The translations under genes and the position numbers were made by a program. DNA of 64,000 nt from Protonemura montana (lineage: Eukaryota > Arthropoda > Insecta > Plecoptera > Nemouridae): contig OX387609.1 of assembly GCA_947568835.1 (NCBI GenBank), forward strand, positions 6,649,660 through 6,713,659, in the 5' to 3' direction. Of the stretch, positions 26,301-34,498 are shown piece by piece. Numbering within the stretch: the stretch's first letter is position 1; every line of letters begins with the position of its first letter. The notes beneath the pieces are model-generated. The model was given only the letters and a program-made list of their open reading frames with translations, made no database searches and was not told the origin of the DNA.

Positions 26301-29300
26301 CCTCCCTATTCTAGACTTTCTCTCTGGATTTGTATTCTCTACTTCACTATCATCACCCAACCCTATTCCTGCTCTTCCTCCTCATCCCAAGTGGTAAAAC
26401 TTCAAATGCCACTCCTTTCGATTTAGCTAGGCATGACGCAGGCATGTAGCACCGTAGTTCCCGCGAATGCTCACATAGCGCGTAGCGAAGCAGCTAGATA
26501 ACAGACAACGTAGACCTCACGCTTTCACGTAGACTTGTTGGCATCGCTAACCGTGTGTCTTCTTACAGGTATCTAGATCGTAATGTCTTCGGCCGGCAAT
26601 TTTGTTGACTCACTTTACTAAAATCAAAACTCTTTCAGGCAAACTAACCGCGAAGCAGATAACGCTCTTGGCTAACTGTAGCGCCGCTTTTTGCTTGCTA
26701 TGAATTGTGCAAAGCTTTTTACTAACCGTTGTCCCGTAACAGTTTCCATTTGTTTTGTGTTGTCTAACTTTTATAACCATTGCTAACCAAACAGTGCAAT
26801 ACGATAAAATGTTTTTGACATAAGAGAGTGTCTGACAAATCTTATAAATTACAGGACACAAAAGCATTCGTAGAATTTTCCGGACTGGAAAAACATTTAA
26901 TTTGAAAATAAAATCAGCTACGGTACCACTGCTAGGCAGTCTTTTAGTCAGCAAAATTCTCTAGCCGTTCTAGACCACGCTACCAGGCCACTAATGTTGC
27001 CGCCACGTTTACAGGAAAGCGTTGAACGCGTGCAGGGCCTGTTGCGCATGGCGACAGCCACGCAGAACTCTCCGTCGAAACATCCGCACATCATGCAGAA
27101 CGGTCGGTCGCCGATGGCCGGACAGCCAATGGGAGGCCAGCCGACGGGCAACCAGAGAAAGCCCGAGGACATGAGGAAGGAGCAGGAGGCAGCCAGGAGG
27201 AGGGTGAGCAAACACTCTTGATTGGTCTCTGTAGAAATTGTTAGGATCATCAGAATCAAAAACTTCCTTTCACAAAACGCTGGGAAAATTGTTTCTTTGA
27301 TATTGTGAAATTATTATTGACAAGCCTTCTTTCAAACAAAGATGAATTCATAACCACTAGAACCTCTTTGTTGCTACTTTTTTGTCACTGATGTCTTAAC
27401 TGTATAATTTCAGTAATTTCAAAGTAGCAATTAATACAAACATGCAGCTAATATAAAAAATACACCTACTTATCGTACTTTGCAAAGATTCTTTTCGTGT
27501 TGAAGTAAAGGGGTTTCTTTGCCTGATTGTAAACATTCTTTATCGTCACCAGGACGACGAACTGCGACAGCAACACCACCAACAGCAGATGGCGCACCAA
27601 CAGATGCTTCAACAACAGATCCATCATCAACAACAACAGCAGCTACAAATCCAACAGCAACAGATGCTCCTGCAACAGCAGCTAAAGGAGAACGTCATCG
27701 TGCCTGCCCAACAGCCACCTCCGCCTCCTCAAAACCCGCCGCCCTCGTCCATCCTCTCGCGACCAAACAACATCAACAACCAATACCCGGGCAAGCCTGC
27801 CAACCCGAGCCAACTCCGCCTCGACAACCTCGTCATCAACGGCCCTGCGTCGCCAACCTCGCCGCAATACAACGGCTACAACGGCTACCAACCGGACAAG
27901 GAGGGAATCCTGAAGTCTCCGCCGACGTCGCCGACCGAGTCTGGAGCTGCGAGGTTGGACACCCTGCTGGGGGTGGAACGCAACGCCCCGCCGCCACCAG
28001 AGCGAGGGTCAAGTTTTGCCGTGATGTCGCAGACTCAAGGCGTGCTGCGGAGCGGTGGTAGGGAGGGCGTCGGCACGGCAACAGTGAAACGGGTGTCGTT
28101 CAGTGACCCGAACGCCAATCAGGGGTCGCCGCCGCCGCAGATGCCGCCGCAGATGGAGAAGATACGGGAGGACCCAAACGTGAGTTGATCTTTACAACAT
28201 CTTGTTTCTTTTTCTAAACTTCTCTCAGTCGAGACTGTTTGGGTTTCCTTACTAGTTATTTTTATTGCAAATGCTTGTAACGTGCAGTCTTGCTTTTTGA
28301 GAGGATTTTAGTGTTTATTTGATGAAAATGAAGGATCTCCTCGGACTAGAACCAAGAGGCAATGAATACTCACAGTCACTCTGATTCTAGTGACGCTATA
28401 CCACGTCACAGCCATTCTATCTCCAGTAATTCCAATTTAACATTGAATTCGTTTTTAAATAAGCAAAATCTGATTTAAAAAAATTGTAAAAGCTTGCAAT
28501 GGGCAGGTTAGAGCACACCCGCGACAGGTGGAGATCATTTGGGCATCAAATTTTGAGTGGTTTTTAGTGTTTCTAATTTTCGTTTACAGCATAAAGCCAT
28601 ACGGGTAAGGGTTAAATAATTCAGGTTGTGCTTTTGGGAAGACAATTATATGTTGTATGGCTGGAGGTTCTGGAATCATCACAAAACTTGGTGCAATGGC
28701 TCGATAGGTGAGGGTTGGTCCAATCTTGCTGGGGAAAACTAGGTCTGCAAGCTAGCATTGCAGTATTGACAGTCAGAGTTTTTTTAACGTAATTTCTATT
28801 TCATCTACCTACATTATATGAAAATGTGTTTTTGTCATTTCCTAATTGCCTGTTGTTTTGTTCTGCAGCACTTCATCAACGAAGCTGAGCTTTTGCTGTC
28901 TTCGCCGAAGAGCCCCGATGGCCCGTTCTCGGGTAACACCCCCGGCGTGATCGGCGCTCAGGAGGTTTACAAGTGAGCACACCTTATTTAATGGGACTTT
29001 GAAAATTAACAGAAAAGTTGTGACATTTTCAGTACCCTTTCTGCTATTGGTGCTATAGCACGTGAGTGATTAAAACCTAATTGCTTCTCGATTGTGATAT
29101 ATGAGTTTGATCGTGATCCAGTGATCGTGATCTAGTTTATGACCAGTAGCTGTCTGAACTTGAGCACATTTGGGCTTGTAGCTAGCGACCCATTGGAGAT
29201 AACAAAAAATTGAAAACACTTATTGACAAGCTGAGAAAATTTCATTTAAGATGGGGCAATTGCAAATGCCTGCAACAAGTCAAGTACTTTTATGGTTAGG

Positions 29301-29795
29301 AACACTAACAACATGTCAAAAATCAGTGCCCAAATCATCAAATTCACTCAAATATTCTCAAAAATGACATGTTCAATCAGCTCATTTAATTACCCACGAC
29401 AGGAGGAGATTGAATTCAAGTCCCTGCTTGGGCACCAAATTTTGAGGGGTTATTAGTGCTCCAAAGGATAAAACACTTAGTGCATTGCAAGCATTTGCCA
29501 TTTTTTAAAGGTGATTGGTGTTTCTAATAATAATGATTGCTGTTAAAGTTCAAACGCTAACCGCACCTGTTGTTCCAGAGACCCGCGCACGCGCATGCTT
29601 GCCGCACAGCAGAAACTGGTCCAAGGTCGTTCTGGCGCGCTGCCAGAGAAGCTGTCGTTCAAGGAGAAGATGAAGATGTTTGCCATGGAGACGGGCGAGG
29701 ACGGCACCCCTCGCGACAAGGTCAAGATATCGCGCGCCCAGCGTGACATCGACAACATCGGCGGTCCCGTCTCGCCCAACAACAACTCCAACTAA
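14317..29795 (+). CDS. cno: Canoe/Afadin, C-terminal half (multi-exon gene, partial)
   Basis: Canoe (vertebrate Afadin/AF-6) links cadherin and nectin junctions to actin and binds Rap1 through N-terminal RA domains. Those domains, FHA and DIL lie outside the window. Exons here, all with GT/AG borders and matching phases: 14317-14382, 15469-15542, 16340-16458, 16994-17152, 19969-20100, 21381-21522, 21914-22312, 22602-22962, 23312-23748, 23970-24161, 24716-24854, 25713-25901, 27015-27203, 27553-28179, 28869-28972, 29579-29795. These give 1181 residues and a stop. Order: PDZ (GAGQDRLGIYIKSVVKGG through AKQGAIYHGLATLL); an RPKSE motif; RRMSERDLPSR; Pro/Gln-rich disordered tail; an acidic/arginine-rich coiled coil matching the Afadin one before its acidic run; and the conserved EKLSFKEKMKMF C-terminal segment. 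An alternative ending inside exon 4 gives a shorter isoform. The start codon is upstream. The family assignment is very secure; individual borders come from phase and consensus, not transcripts. Confidence 0.93.
15469..15542 (+). CDS. cno: canoe exon 2: PDZ, middle part
   Basis: Encodes DGQLQAGDQLLKVDGQSLVG followed by ITQE, the central strands of the PDZ. Acceptor ACCCACAG, donor GTAAAA; starts phase 0 and ends phase 2, matching the next exon. Confidence 0.92.
16340..16458 (+). CDS. cno: canoe exon 3: PDZ end and linker
   Basis: Encodes RAAEYLVRTGPVVTLEVAKQ then GAIYHGLATLLQQPSPVMAR, the end of the PDZ and the strongly conserved sequence directly after it in Afadin proteins. Acceptor GACCCACAG, donor GTGAGT, ends in phase 1. 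Because 16994 and 19969 both open in phase 1, this exon could join either one. Confidence 0.92.
16994..17152 (+). CDS. cno: canoe exon 4, short (internal) form
   Basis: Opens after a strong C/T-rich acceptor ending CGGCAG and encodes a Ser-rich stretch with the RPKSE motif that also follows the PDZ in vertebrate Afadin. A donor AAG|GTCTGAG after the codons for VPPQ leaves phase 1, which joins correctly to the exon at 19969. The 159 nt can be included or skipped without a frameshift. The donor is of middling strength, which fits regulated use. Confidence 0.65.
16994..19038 (+). CDS. cno: canoe alternative terminal exon (read-through of exon 4)
   Basis: If the donor at 17153 is not used, the frame from the PDZ exons stays open for about 630 more codons and stops at 19036-19038, giving a Canoe form that ends about 680 residues after the PDZ. 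The added tail is polar, rich in Ser, Asp and Arg, and predicted disordered, with several SxS/D clusters. Near its end it has SILK (18757-18768) and then RVTF (18925-18936), the paired docking motifs of protein phosphatase 1. The first 1 kb is GC-rich, the last 0.9 kb less so. The length and openness argue against chance intron. A separate intronless gene starting at the Met at 17080 is possible but less likely, since frame and acceptor link it to canoe. No clear AATAAA was seen before 19900. Confidence 0.7.
18757..18936 (+). other. SILK + RVxF phosphatase-1 docking motifs in the alternative tail
   Basis: The frame reads VKSILKTPKG at 18751-18780 and PRVTFDD at 18922-18942. SILK followed some tens of residues later by RVxF is an established PP1 docking arrangement. 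That this tail binds PP1 is inference. Confidence 0.6.
19039..19968. other. Canoe intron / possible 3' UTR of the short isoform
   Basis: Three diverged blocks built on TATGCCAA(T/C)GAAGAT or GATGCCAATGAAG occur at about 19120, 19215 and 19340, giving a weak internal repeat in T-rich sequence. No canonical polyadenylation signal was recognised, so where the short transcript would end is unknown. Confidence 0.4.
19969..20100 (+). CDS. cno: canoe exon 5
   Basis: Encodes PRRMSERDLPSRLLTEQGHN followed by GDSRRSLNTHAPITSSKSVP and ALN. The RRMSERDLPSR and SSKSVP stretches are conserved in Afadin-family tails. Acceptor CGACTCTAG, donor GTGAGT; enters and leaves in phase 1. Confidence 0.9.
21381..21522 (+). 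CDS. cno: canoe exon 6
   Basis: Follows acceptor TTTTGCAG. Encodes a low-complexity Ser/Thr/Gln stretch (GNGDLGPATSTPSTSQKP onward to SIPQQAQSQQARS). Enters in phase 1 and leaves in phase 2 at a GTGAGT donor. Disordered linker, no domain. Confidence 0.87.
21914..22312 (+). CDS. cno: canoe exon 7 with MPGYPxQSQ repeats
   Basis: Acceptor CGCCAACAG, donor GTGAGT; enters and leaves in phase 2. After KSSQNLTDPRSPQLPPNG it holds about five tandem copies of a nine-residue unit, MPGYPGQSQ with small variants, then NGQANGDGERFYQNLSVYRN, a more conserved-looking segment. Confidence 0.88.
22029..22170 (+). repeat. In-frame 27-nt coding repeat (MPGYPxQSQ)
   Basis: Four to five 27-nt units encode MPGYPNQSQ, MPGYPGQSQ, MPGYPGQSQ, MPGYPGQSQ and a degenerate MSSYPGQ. 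Synonymous differences between units show the repeat is not brand new. It adds a Tyr/Pro/Gln-rich, probably disordered segment to Canoe. Confidence 0.85.
22602..22962 (+). CDS. cno: canoe exon 8
   Basis: Acceptor CGCCCACAG; enters phase 2, leaves phase 0 at donor GTGCGT. Encodes RSPSLQHLQQQQAKSLRGSQ, three GGF(S/P)xxNQ repeats, a charged helix (DMMRAEAKLQEMHEEVRRRE) and a run of seven or eight Gln (CAG repeat near 22929-22950), then LRPQ. The Gln run is probably length-polymorphic. Confidence 0.88.
23312..23748 (+). CDS. cno: canoe exon 9 with EQYRPQ repeats
   Basis: Acceptor TTGCCTTCAG; enters phase 0, leaves phase 2. A Pro-rich beginning (RLPNPSYPYSPPDSNG) is followed by eight to ten copies of a hexa- to octapeptide based on EQYRPQM/S from about residue 55 of the exon to its end. 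A disordered, tyrosine-bearing linker of the F-actin-binding half of Canoe. Confidence 0.88.
23503..23690 (+). repeat. In-frame 18-24-nt coding repeat (EQYRPQ)
   Basis: Consecutive units read EQYRPQS, EQYRPQG, EPYRPQM, EQYRPAA, EQNRPQS, EQYRPQM, EQYRPQM, EQYRPQI. The third base of most codons varies between units, while the Tyr-Arg-Pro core is nearly constant. Confidence 0.85.
23970..24161 (+). CDS. cno: canoe exon 10
   Basis: Acceptor TCCACGCAG; enters phase 2 and leaves phase 2 at AG|GTACGC. Encodes PSAGDNRVGFPAAQFASSVD and a seven-Pro run (DSPPPPPPPTAT), a possible EVH1/SH3 ligand by analogy with the proline stretches of Afadin. Confidence 0.87.
24716..24854 (+). CDS. cno: canoe exon 11
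   Basis: Acceptor CTTGTTCCAG; enters phase 2, leaves phase 0 at GTAATG. Ends SSPWEREEREK, matching the Afadin sequence just before its coiled coil (a DPWKRDxxEK form). Confidence 0.88.
25713..25901 (+). CDS. cno: canoe exon 12: coiled coil
   Basis: Acceptor GTTGGGCAG, donor GTAAGA, phase 0 at both ends. Encodes ELVRRREAARAWRDAQIAEL through LRALRLEREFQRRAEEAQRL to EEEDEAEEEQ. This matches the Afadin coiled coil in which an LxLEWQFQxR motif precedes an acidic run. Confidence 0.9.
27015..27203 (+). CDS. cno: canoe exon 13
   Basis: Acceptor CGTTTACAG, donor GTGAGC, phase 0 at both ends. Encodes ESVERVQGLLRMATATQNSP, then AGQPMGGQPTG, then KPEDMRKEQEAARRR, a basic helix continuing the coiled coil. 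Confidence 0.88.
27553..28179 (+). CDS. cno: canoe exon 14: Gln-rich segment and PP1 motifs
   Basis: Acceptor CGTCACCAG, donor GTGAGT, phase 0 at both ends, 209 codons. A long Gln/His-rich stretch (about residues 5-45) is followed by PPPPP runs, LRLDNLVINGPASPTSP, EGILKSPPTSP (GILK at 27904-27915), LDTLLGVERN, VKRVSFSDP (RVSF at 28090-28101) and MEKIREDPN. GILK fits the SILK-type motif and KRVSF is a textbook RVxF motif, so this canonical tail also has paired PP1 docking sequences. Confidence 0.9.
28336..28600. mobile_element. tRNA-derived SINE copy in canoe intron (rearranged)
   Basis: A minus-oriented block (CACAGTCACTCTGATTCTAG and TGACGCTATA) is followed by a plus-oriented block with GGTTAGAGCA, ACCCGCGACAGGTGGAGAT and TGGGCATCAAATTTTGAG. 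Both blocks occur in the intact SINE copies at 57.5-57.75 and 62.2-62.4 kb. Diverged. Confidence 0.6.
28869..28972 (+). CDS. cno: canoe exon 15
   Basis: Acceptor TTGTTCTGCAG, donor GTGAGC; enters phase 0 and leaves phase 2. Encodes HFINEAELLLSSPKSPDGPF onward to GAQEVYK. Serine-proline sites suggest phosphorylation. Confidence 0.9.
29385..29480 (+). mobile_element. SINE fragment in last canoe intron
   Basis: Contains ACCCACGACAGGAGGAGATT, AAGTCCCTGCTTGGGCA and AATTTTGAGGGG, the 3' half of the same tRNA-like SINE head with substitutions and small indels. Confidence 0.5.
29579..29795 (+). CDS. cno: canoe last exon, conserved C-terminus
   Basis: Acceptor TTGTTCCAG. Encodes DPRTRMLAAQQKLVQGRSGA, EKLSFKEKMKMFAMETGEDG and DKVKISRAQRDIDNIGGPVS, then a TAA stop at 29793-29795. 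The LSFKEKMKMF segment corresponds to the LTFKERQRLF segment at the Afadin C-terminus. It confirms gene identity and strand. Confidence 0.93.
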
Positions 29796-30990
29796 GGAAC
29801 AAAACGAACTGAGAAAGACCGATCTCGGTTTCGGCGCGGTTTTCATCATTTCACGAAAACTTGAATGGTGGTAAGGTCGTTTGAGCGTTGCTTTGTGTTG
29901 AAAACGGGCGTTTGAGAGTTGTCTTCAAGATTTCGGTGCGTTTTGAACCAACAAAACGAGTTTCGAGTCGTTTCGAAAACTTTCGCGAGTGGCGCAGGAC
30001 TATTTTTGCGTAGTATTTTGATAAGGACATGTTTTTTTTTAAATATAAACATATACATATATATATTTGACGAGGAAAGGATTAGGAAAGTAGTCCTCGA
30101 CCTTAATCGTGCCGATAAATAATGTAGCCAAAGCGCTAGCGATCTCTTGGACTTGAAAGCGCCTACGAGATGTGTTTATTATGTGAAGGTAGGACCAATA
30201 ATAGAGATGACACCAATGCTAATATAAATTTGAATAGAGTCCATCTCTCTCCCTTTCTCTCTAGCTTTGTTACATGTTGAAGAATATTATATTGTTTAAT
30301 TGTTATTTTTATAATGATATAATAGGCTATTGCCTTTTTGGTGTTATGGGCCGCTTCACATTTTGGTACGATATTTTCTCTCCATTCTATTGACGTTATG
30401 ATCTTGCGTGTAATGGCGATGAATCTTTGATTTTGAATTTTTATTTCTATCAAGCTAGTTAAAAGTGAACTTTTGTTTATAAACATTTGTTATGTTATTT
30501 TTGCCATAGCAGATAAGTGTAGAAGAATATTATTATCAATCGACAATGCGTTTATTTTATGTGATTCTAACGATATATTCAATAACATTAAGTTGTGATA
30601 TAGAAAATATTATCACTTAATTTAAGCTTAATTCAGCACATTATGCTAAAATGTGTGAATATTATGTTGCAGCTATCTTCATTTAATCGGTCGCATGTCC
30701 TGAAAAATCACATTGATAATTTCCTTGTCATCCATTACAAGGATAATTATAAACTTTGTACATTGTTCAATGTCATCTTTGTTGTCGAAACAGCATTTTC
30801 ATGTCGAATTTTAGGTTTCAGCTTGGTAGAACAGTGTAAGCAGTCAATCAAGAAAACTTCATTTAAAAGAAATCAATAATGTACATAGAAGAGGAGTTTA
30901 GTCTTAGCTAGATTATATTGTAATAAATTGTAAAGGTAAGAAAAATGTAATATTTTATTCAGGTAAAATAAATATGAAAATCTTAGCATT
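29796..30990 (+). other. canoe 3' UTR
   Basis: AT-rich sequence after the canoe stop. AATAAA signals lie at about 30922-30927 and 30967-30972, so the transcript probably ends just after 30990. Short open frames inside it have no support. Confidence 0.6.
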
Positions 30991-31700
30991 AAATATTGAA
31001 TCATTTTTTAATTGTAATTATTTTTCCCTATGATATTAGCCACAAAGCTTTTGCTGTGGCATATCGACTAGTTTTTATCTTAAATCACTTGATGCTACAT
31101 TATTGTTCCGGCAAATTTAGTTCTTAGTCAATTTATTCGGTGCAAAGTCATTGCTGGGGCATGTTCACACTGGGTCGATGCAAGGCATCGATGCAATTGC
31201 AAAAGCTCTAATTTCACAAAAAAATCTCCCGTTTTGAATATTTCCTGTGTAACAGTTACAACTAACTTTGTGGAAACCTAACCAGCTTCAAAATCAATGC
31301 TTAACTGCATGTACAACTAAAATATTGGTGGTAATATTGGTATAGAGTACTTGGAGTGCATCCCGTCATTTTCTAGTGCTGGCAAAAGCAACTACTAATT
31401 TAAGAGAATGAGTTCTGAGTTAGCTCTGCTTCGTGAATTGCCCATGTTATAAAGTTACACCAAGGGGCTAAGGTCAAACTAACTTAGCTCGGGTCTAGAG
31501 GCCTGTGAAATGTGAAATGTGAAAAGTGAAATGTACATGAATTGGCCTCTTTACATATTATCAAGCCAAGAACCGAGCTTTTGTGCTGAGAGTAAAATGT
31601 CATCGAAAACTAATTTTCCAGAGGCTGACTAGACGTTAGGCAAAGTAAAATCTTTGAAAATTCATAGTTTTGACGTTTTGTCTGCAAATTTCACGGTCCC
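30991..31700. other. Intergenic stretch between canoe and the ankyrin gene
   Basis: No gene or repeat recognised. It holds the presumed promoter of the ankyrin-repeat gene, but no TATA box or initiator stands out. Confidence 0.4.
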
Positions 31701-31758
31701 TTTGTGCTGAGTACAGAAAACAACAAACCTTCTGTCATTCGTTCCTGACGAAATCCCA

Positions 31759-31858
31759 ATGAAAAACCTGGGAAGTGTGGAATCTTCAATCACTGCAAAA
31801 GCCGAATATTCCTCGTGTACCTTTGAAGCGCCAGTTTGTTCCGAGCTGCACACCTTCA
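31759..31858 (+). CDS. Ankyrin gene exon 1
   Basis: Encodes MKNLGSVESSITAKAEYSSC then TFEAPVCSELHTF, ending in phase 1 at donor GTAAGTACAT. It was missed by simple open-frame reasoning because it is short. It was chosen because its frame joins exon 2 exactly and no Met lies closer to the domain than the one at 31969. Confidence 0.65.
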
Positions 31859-34311
31859 GTAAGTACATCTTGATCGCTGAAAAAGATCAAACAAGATCAA
31901 AGATCAAACAAGCTGCATCGTTACTTTAATTTTTTGCAGCACTGGCAAAGACCAGCGAATTGCGAGCTATGGAAAACCTTGGACCTCCCCAGCACTCGGA
32001 GGAAGAACCAAAGAAATCCGACGACGACGAGCTGATGATGTCGAAGGCCGGACAGCGCCGCGTCCTGAAGCTATACTGGGCCAAGTTGGCGCAGGACTCG
32101 GGAAGCAAACCGCTCGCCGAAGACGCAATCGACACGTTCACTACGCGCCTACTCGAGATGACTTCGCACGCAACCAGCGACCGTATGATCGTCTTCATGG
32201 GCATCCAGATGAAGATGCAGATGGTCGCCGAAATAGTAGAGGACTACGTCGTCGAAATGAACGACACGTCGCCGCCGGAAAACCTTGACCTGCTACAGCT
32301 GCTCGATCGTTTCGTCGACAAAAAGTTCAACGCGTACGTCCACGACAAGTTCAACATCAAGCCGTCGGACGTGCATTACGAGTACCACGTCGGCTTTCAT
32401 AGAAAAGAGTTCGTCGAGAGCCACATGGAGGCGGCGCTGGTGTTCATCTTGAGCGACCACGACTTCAAGAAGCTCGAGCCGAAGACAACGGGGAAAAACT
32501 ACAAAGACTTCTTCAAGAACGTCGACAGCGGCGAGGAAAATACAGATTTTGTCCACCGAATCGTCGACGGCAAGCCACAGTTCACGCACACCGTGTTCGC
32601 CGCATACTTCGCGGCAAGGTGGTTCGCCGAACACTTCGCCGAGAACGCCGCGTTCCTCGCCAAATCGCTGTACACTCCGCGCTTCGCCGTCATCCGTCAC
32701 CTGTTCGACCGGATCGTGGCGCGCGACTGCGACCTTCACGCCGCTGTGCTCGACGACGACCTGGAAGGCGTGCGCGACCTGCTGGCAGGCTGCGGGGTCG
32801 ACGCCGACCGCAGGGACCGTGCCGGGCGAACGGCGCTGCACCTCGCCGCAGCGCAGAGAAGCAAAGAACTCGGTGACTTGCTGGACGCTGTCATCGAGCA
32901 CACGATGGACGTCGAGGTCCACGACGAGATCCTCGGAGGGACGCCGTTGCTGTACGCCGACACGGCCAAGTCGTGGACGGCGATCGACAAGCTGCTGGGA
33001 TGCAAGGCAGACGCTCGCCACCTGCCGGCGACCTTGGCTAGAGTGGACGACCCCAGCATGCTATATGCGATATTTGAACAGGACTTGGACAACCTGATGG
33101 CATTTTGTTTAGACCACGGCCTTGCTGTCGAGCACACCACGCACCGGCGACTCCTGCCACGAGCCAGCGACGAGGGCAGTCTGCGTGTTGCCACCCTCCT
33201 CATCGAGAGAGGCGCCGGCATAGACGCCGTCGACGGCGAAGCCATGACGCCACTGTCGTTAGCCTCGGCCAACGGGCACCTAGACATGGTGCGCCTCCTG
33301 GTGCTCAGCGCCAAGATACTTTTCTATCGCAACAAAAACAAAATGACCGCGTTACCGGAAACAGACGACGAGCTGCCCGAGTTCAAGGACGCCCTGACCG
33401 GTATGGAAAAGTGCGTCATTAGTAGCAAATCGTCGTTCGTCAACGCCATTTGCATGGGGACGACCGCCCTGCACGACGCTGCCGACAACGGGCGAGCCGA
33501 GGTCGCCGCCTACTTGATCCGAGAGGGAAGCGACGTGTGGAGTCGCAACGAAGGGGGCGCAACGCCTCTGCACAAGGCCGCTCAGTTCAGTCCGAGCGTG
33601 GTGCCGGTCTTACTGGGCGCCGTCGACGCCGAGCAGCGAGCCAGCTACGTGGACGCGACGGACAAAGAGGGCAACACCGCACTTCACACGGCTTCCATAT
33701 GGGGTACCCTGAAGGCCGTCCACCTGCTTCACAAGGCCGGGGGGAGCCTGAAGGTGCGCAACAAAGAGGGACAAACGCCCCTAATTGCGGCGACAGAGAA
33801 CGGTGAACTCAAAGTGGTTCAGTACCTGTTACGCACGTTCGACGGCGACGGGGTGCGTCTCTCCGAGACCGGCTCGGATTTTGTCAAATCGGACCACATC
33901 AACGACAAAGACGTGAACGGCATGTCGGCACTGCACACGGCGGCGCGTCACGGGCACGCCGGCGTCACGACCTACCTGATAGATCAGGGGGCTTACGTTC
34001 GAAGTCGGGATAGCATGGGGAGGACGCCGTTGCACTACGCGGCCGGACAGGAGAAGGAGAAGTTGCTCGGGGTGCTGCTTGGTGCAGTAGGGACGGAAGA
34101 CAGGACCGGGTTTGTCAATGAGGGGGACGACGACGGTAACACGGCGCTGCATAGAGCGGCGCAGAGGGGGCGACGGCATGCCTTGGAGTATCTCGTCAGG
34201 GCTGGCGGGAGTTTGAGTCAGCTGAACAAGAGGATGCAGACGCCGATGATGGTCGCTGCCGAGGAGGATCACCAGGAGGTGGTTACGTTGTTGGAATGTT
34301 TGGACGGGTGA
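31759..34311 (+). CDS. Ankyrin-repeat protein with NACHT-flank-like N-terminus
   Basis: Two exons, 31759-31858 and 31940-34311, joined across an 81-base intron (GTAAGT ... TTTTTTGCAG) in phase 1; 823 residues. The Met is the first after an in-frame TGA. After about 60 residues comes a helical region with an insect-typical sequence, DFVHRIVDGKPQFTHTVFAA then YFAARWFAEHF. Sequences of the form VDGKPxFIHRTFAEYFVAxW occur after the NACHT ATPase in insect NACHT-ankyrin proteins. About ten to twelve ankyrin repeats follow (for example AGRTALHLAAAQ, MGTTALHDAADNGRAEVAAY, GNTALHTASIWG, GRTPLHYAAGQ, GNTALHRAAQRG) to the C-terminus. No Walker A loop is visible, so it looks like a NACHT-ANK protein without its ATPase. 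Possible roles are immune-like sensing or scaffolding; function unknown. GC-rich coding with an AATAAA at about 34387. Confidence 0.85.
31940..34311 (+). CDS. Ankyrin gene exon 2
   Basis: Carries the whole NACHT-flank-like region and all ankyrin repeats in one exon. If exon 1 is not used, translation could start at the Met at 31969 (MENLGPPQHS). Confidence 0.88.
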
Positions 34312-34498
34312 TGCCATAAGAAAAGATCATTTTGTGACATACACTTTAGCAGTTTGAATTTCGCTCACTGATCAAGAAAACAGTAATAATAAAGTGATTG
34401 ACATAGGATTAGAAATGAGTTCATTTTAACAAGCAGGCTCAATGAACGACTTAGGTTTGTTCAAGTTAATTTTTACCAGCCTCCTAATATCGTATTCG

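Noticed and set aside
32293-33021. 242-codon open frame on the minus strand
   Set aside because: Antisense shadow of the ankyrin gene.
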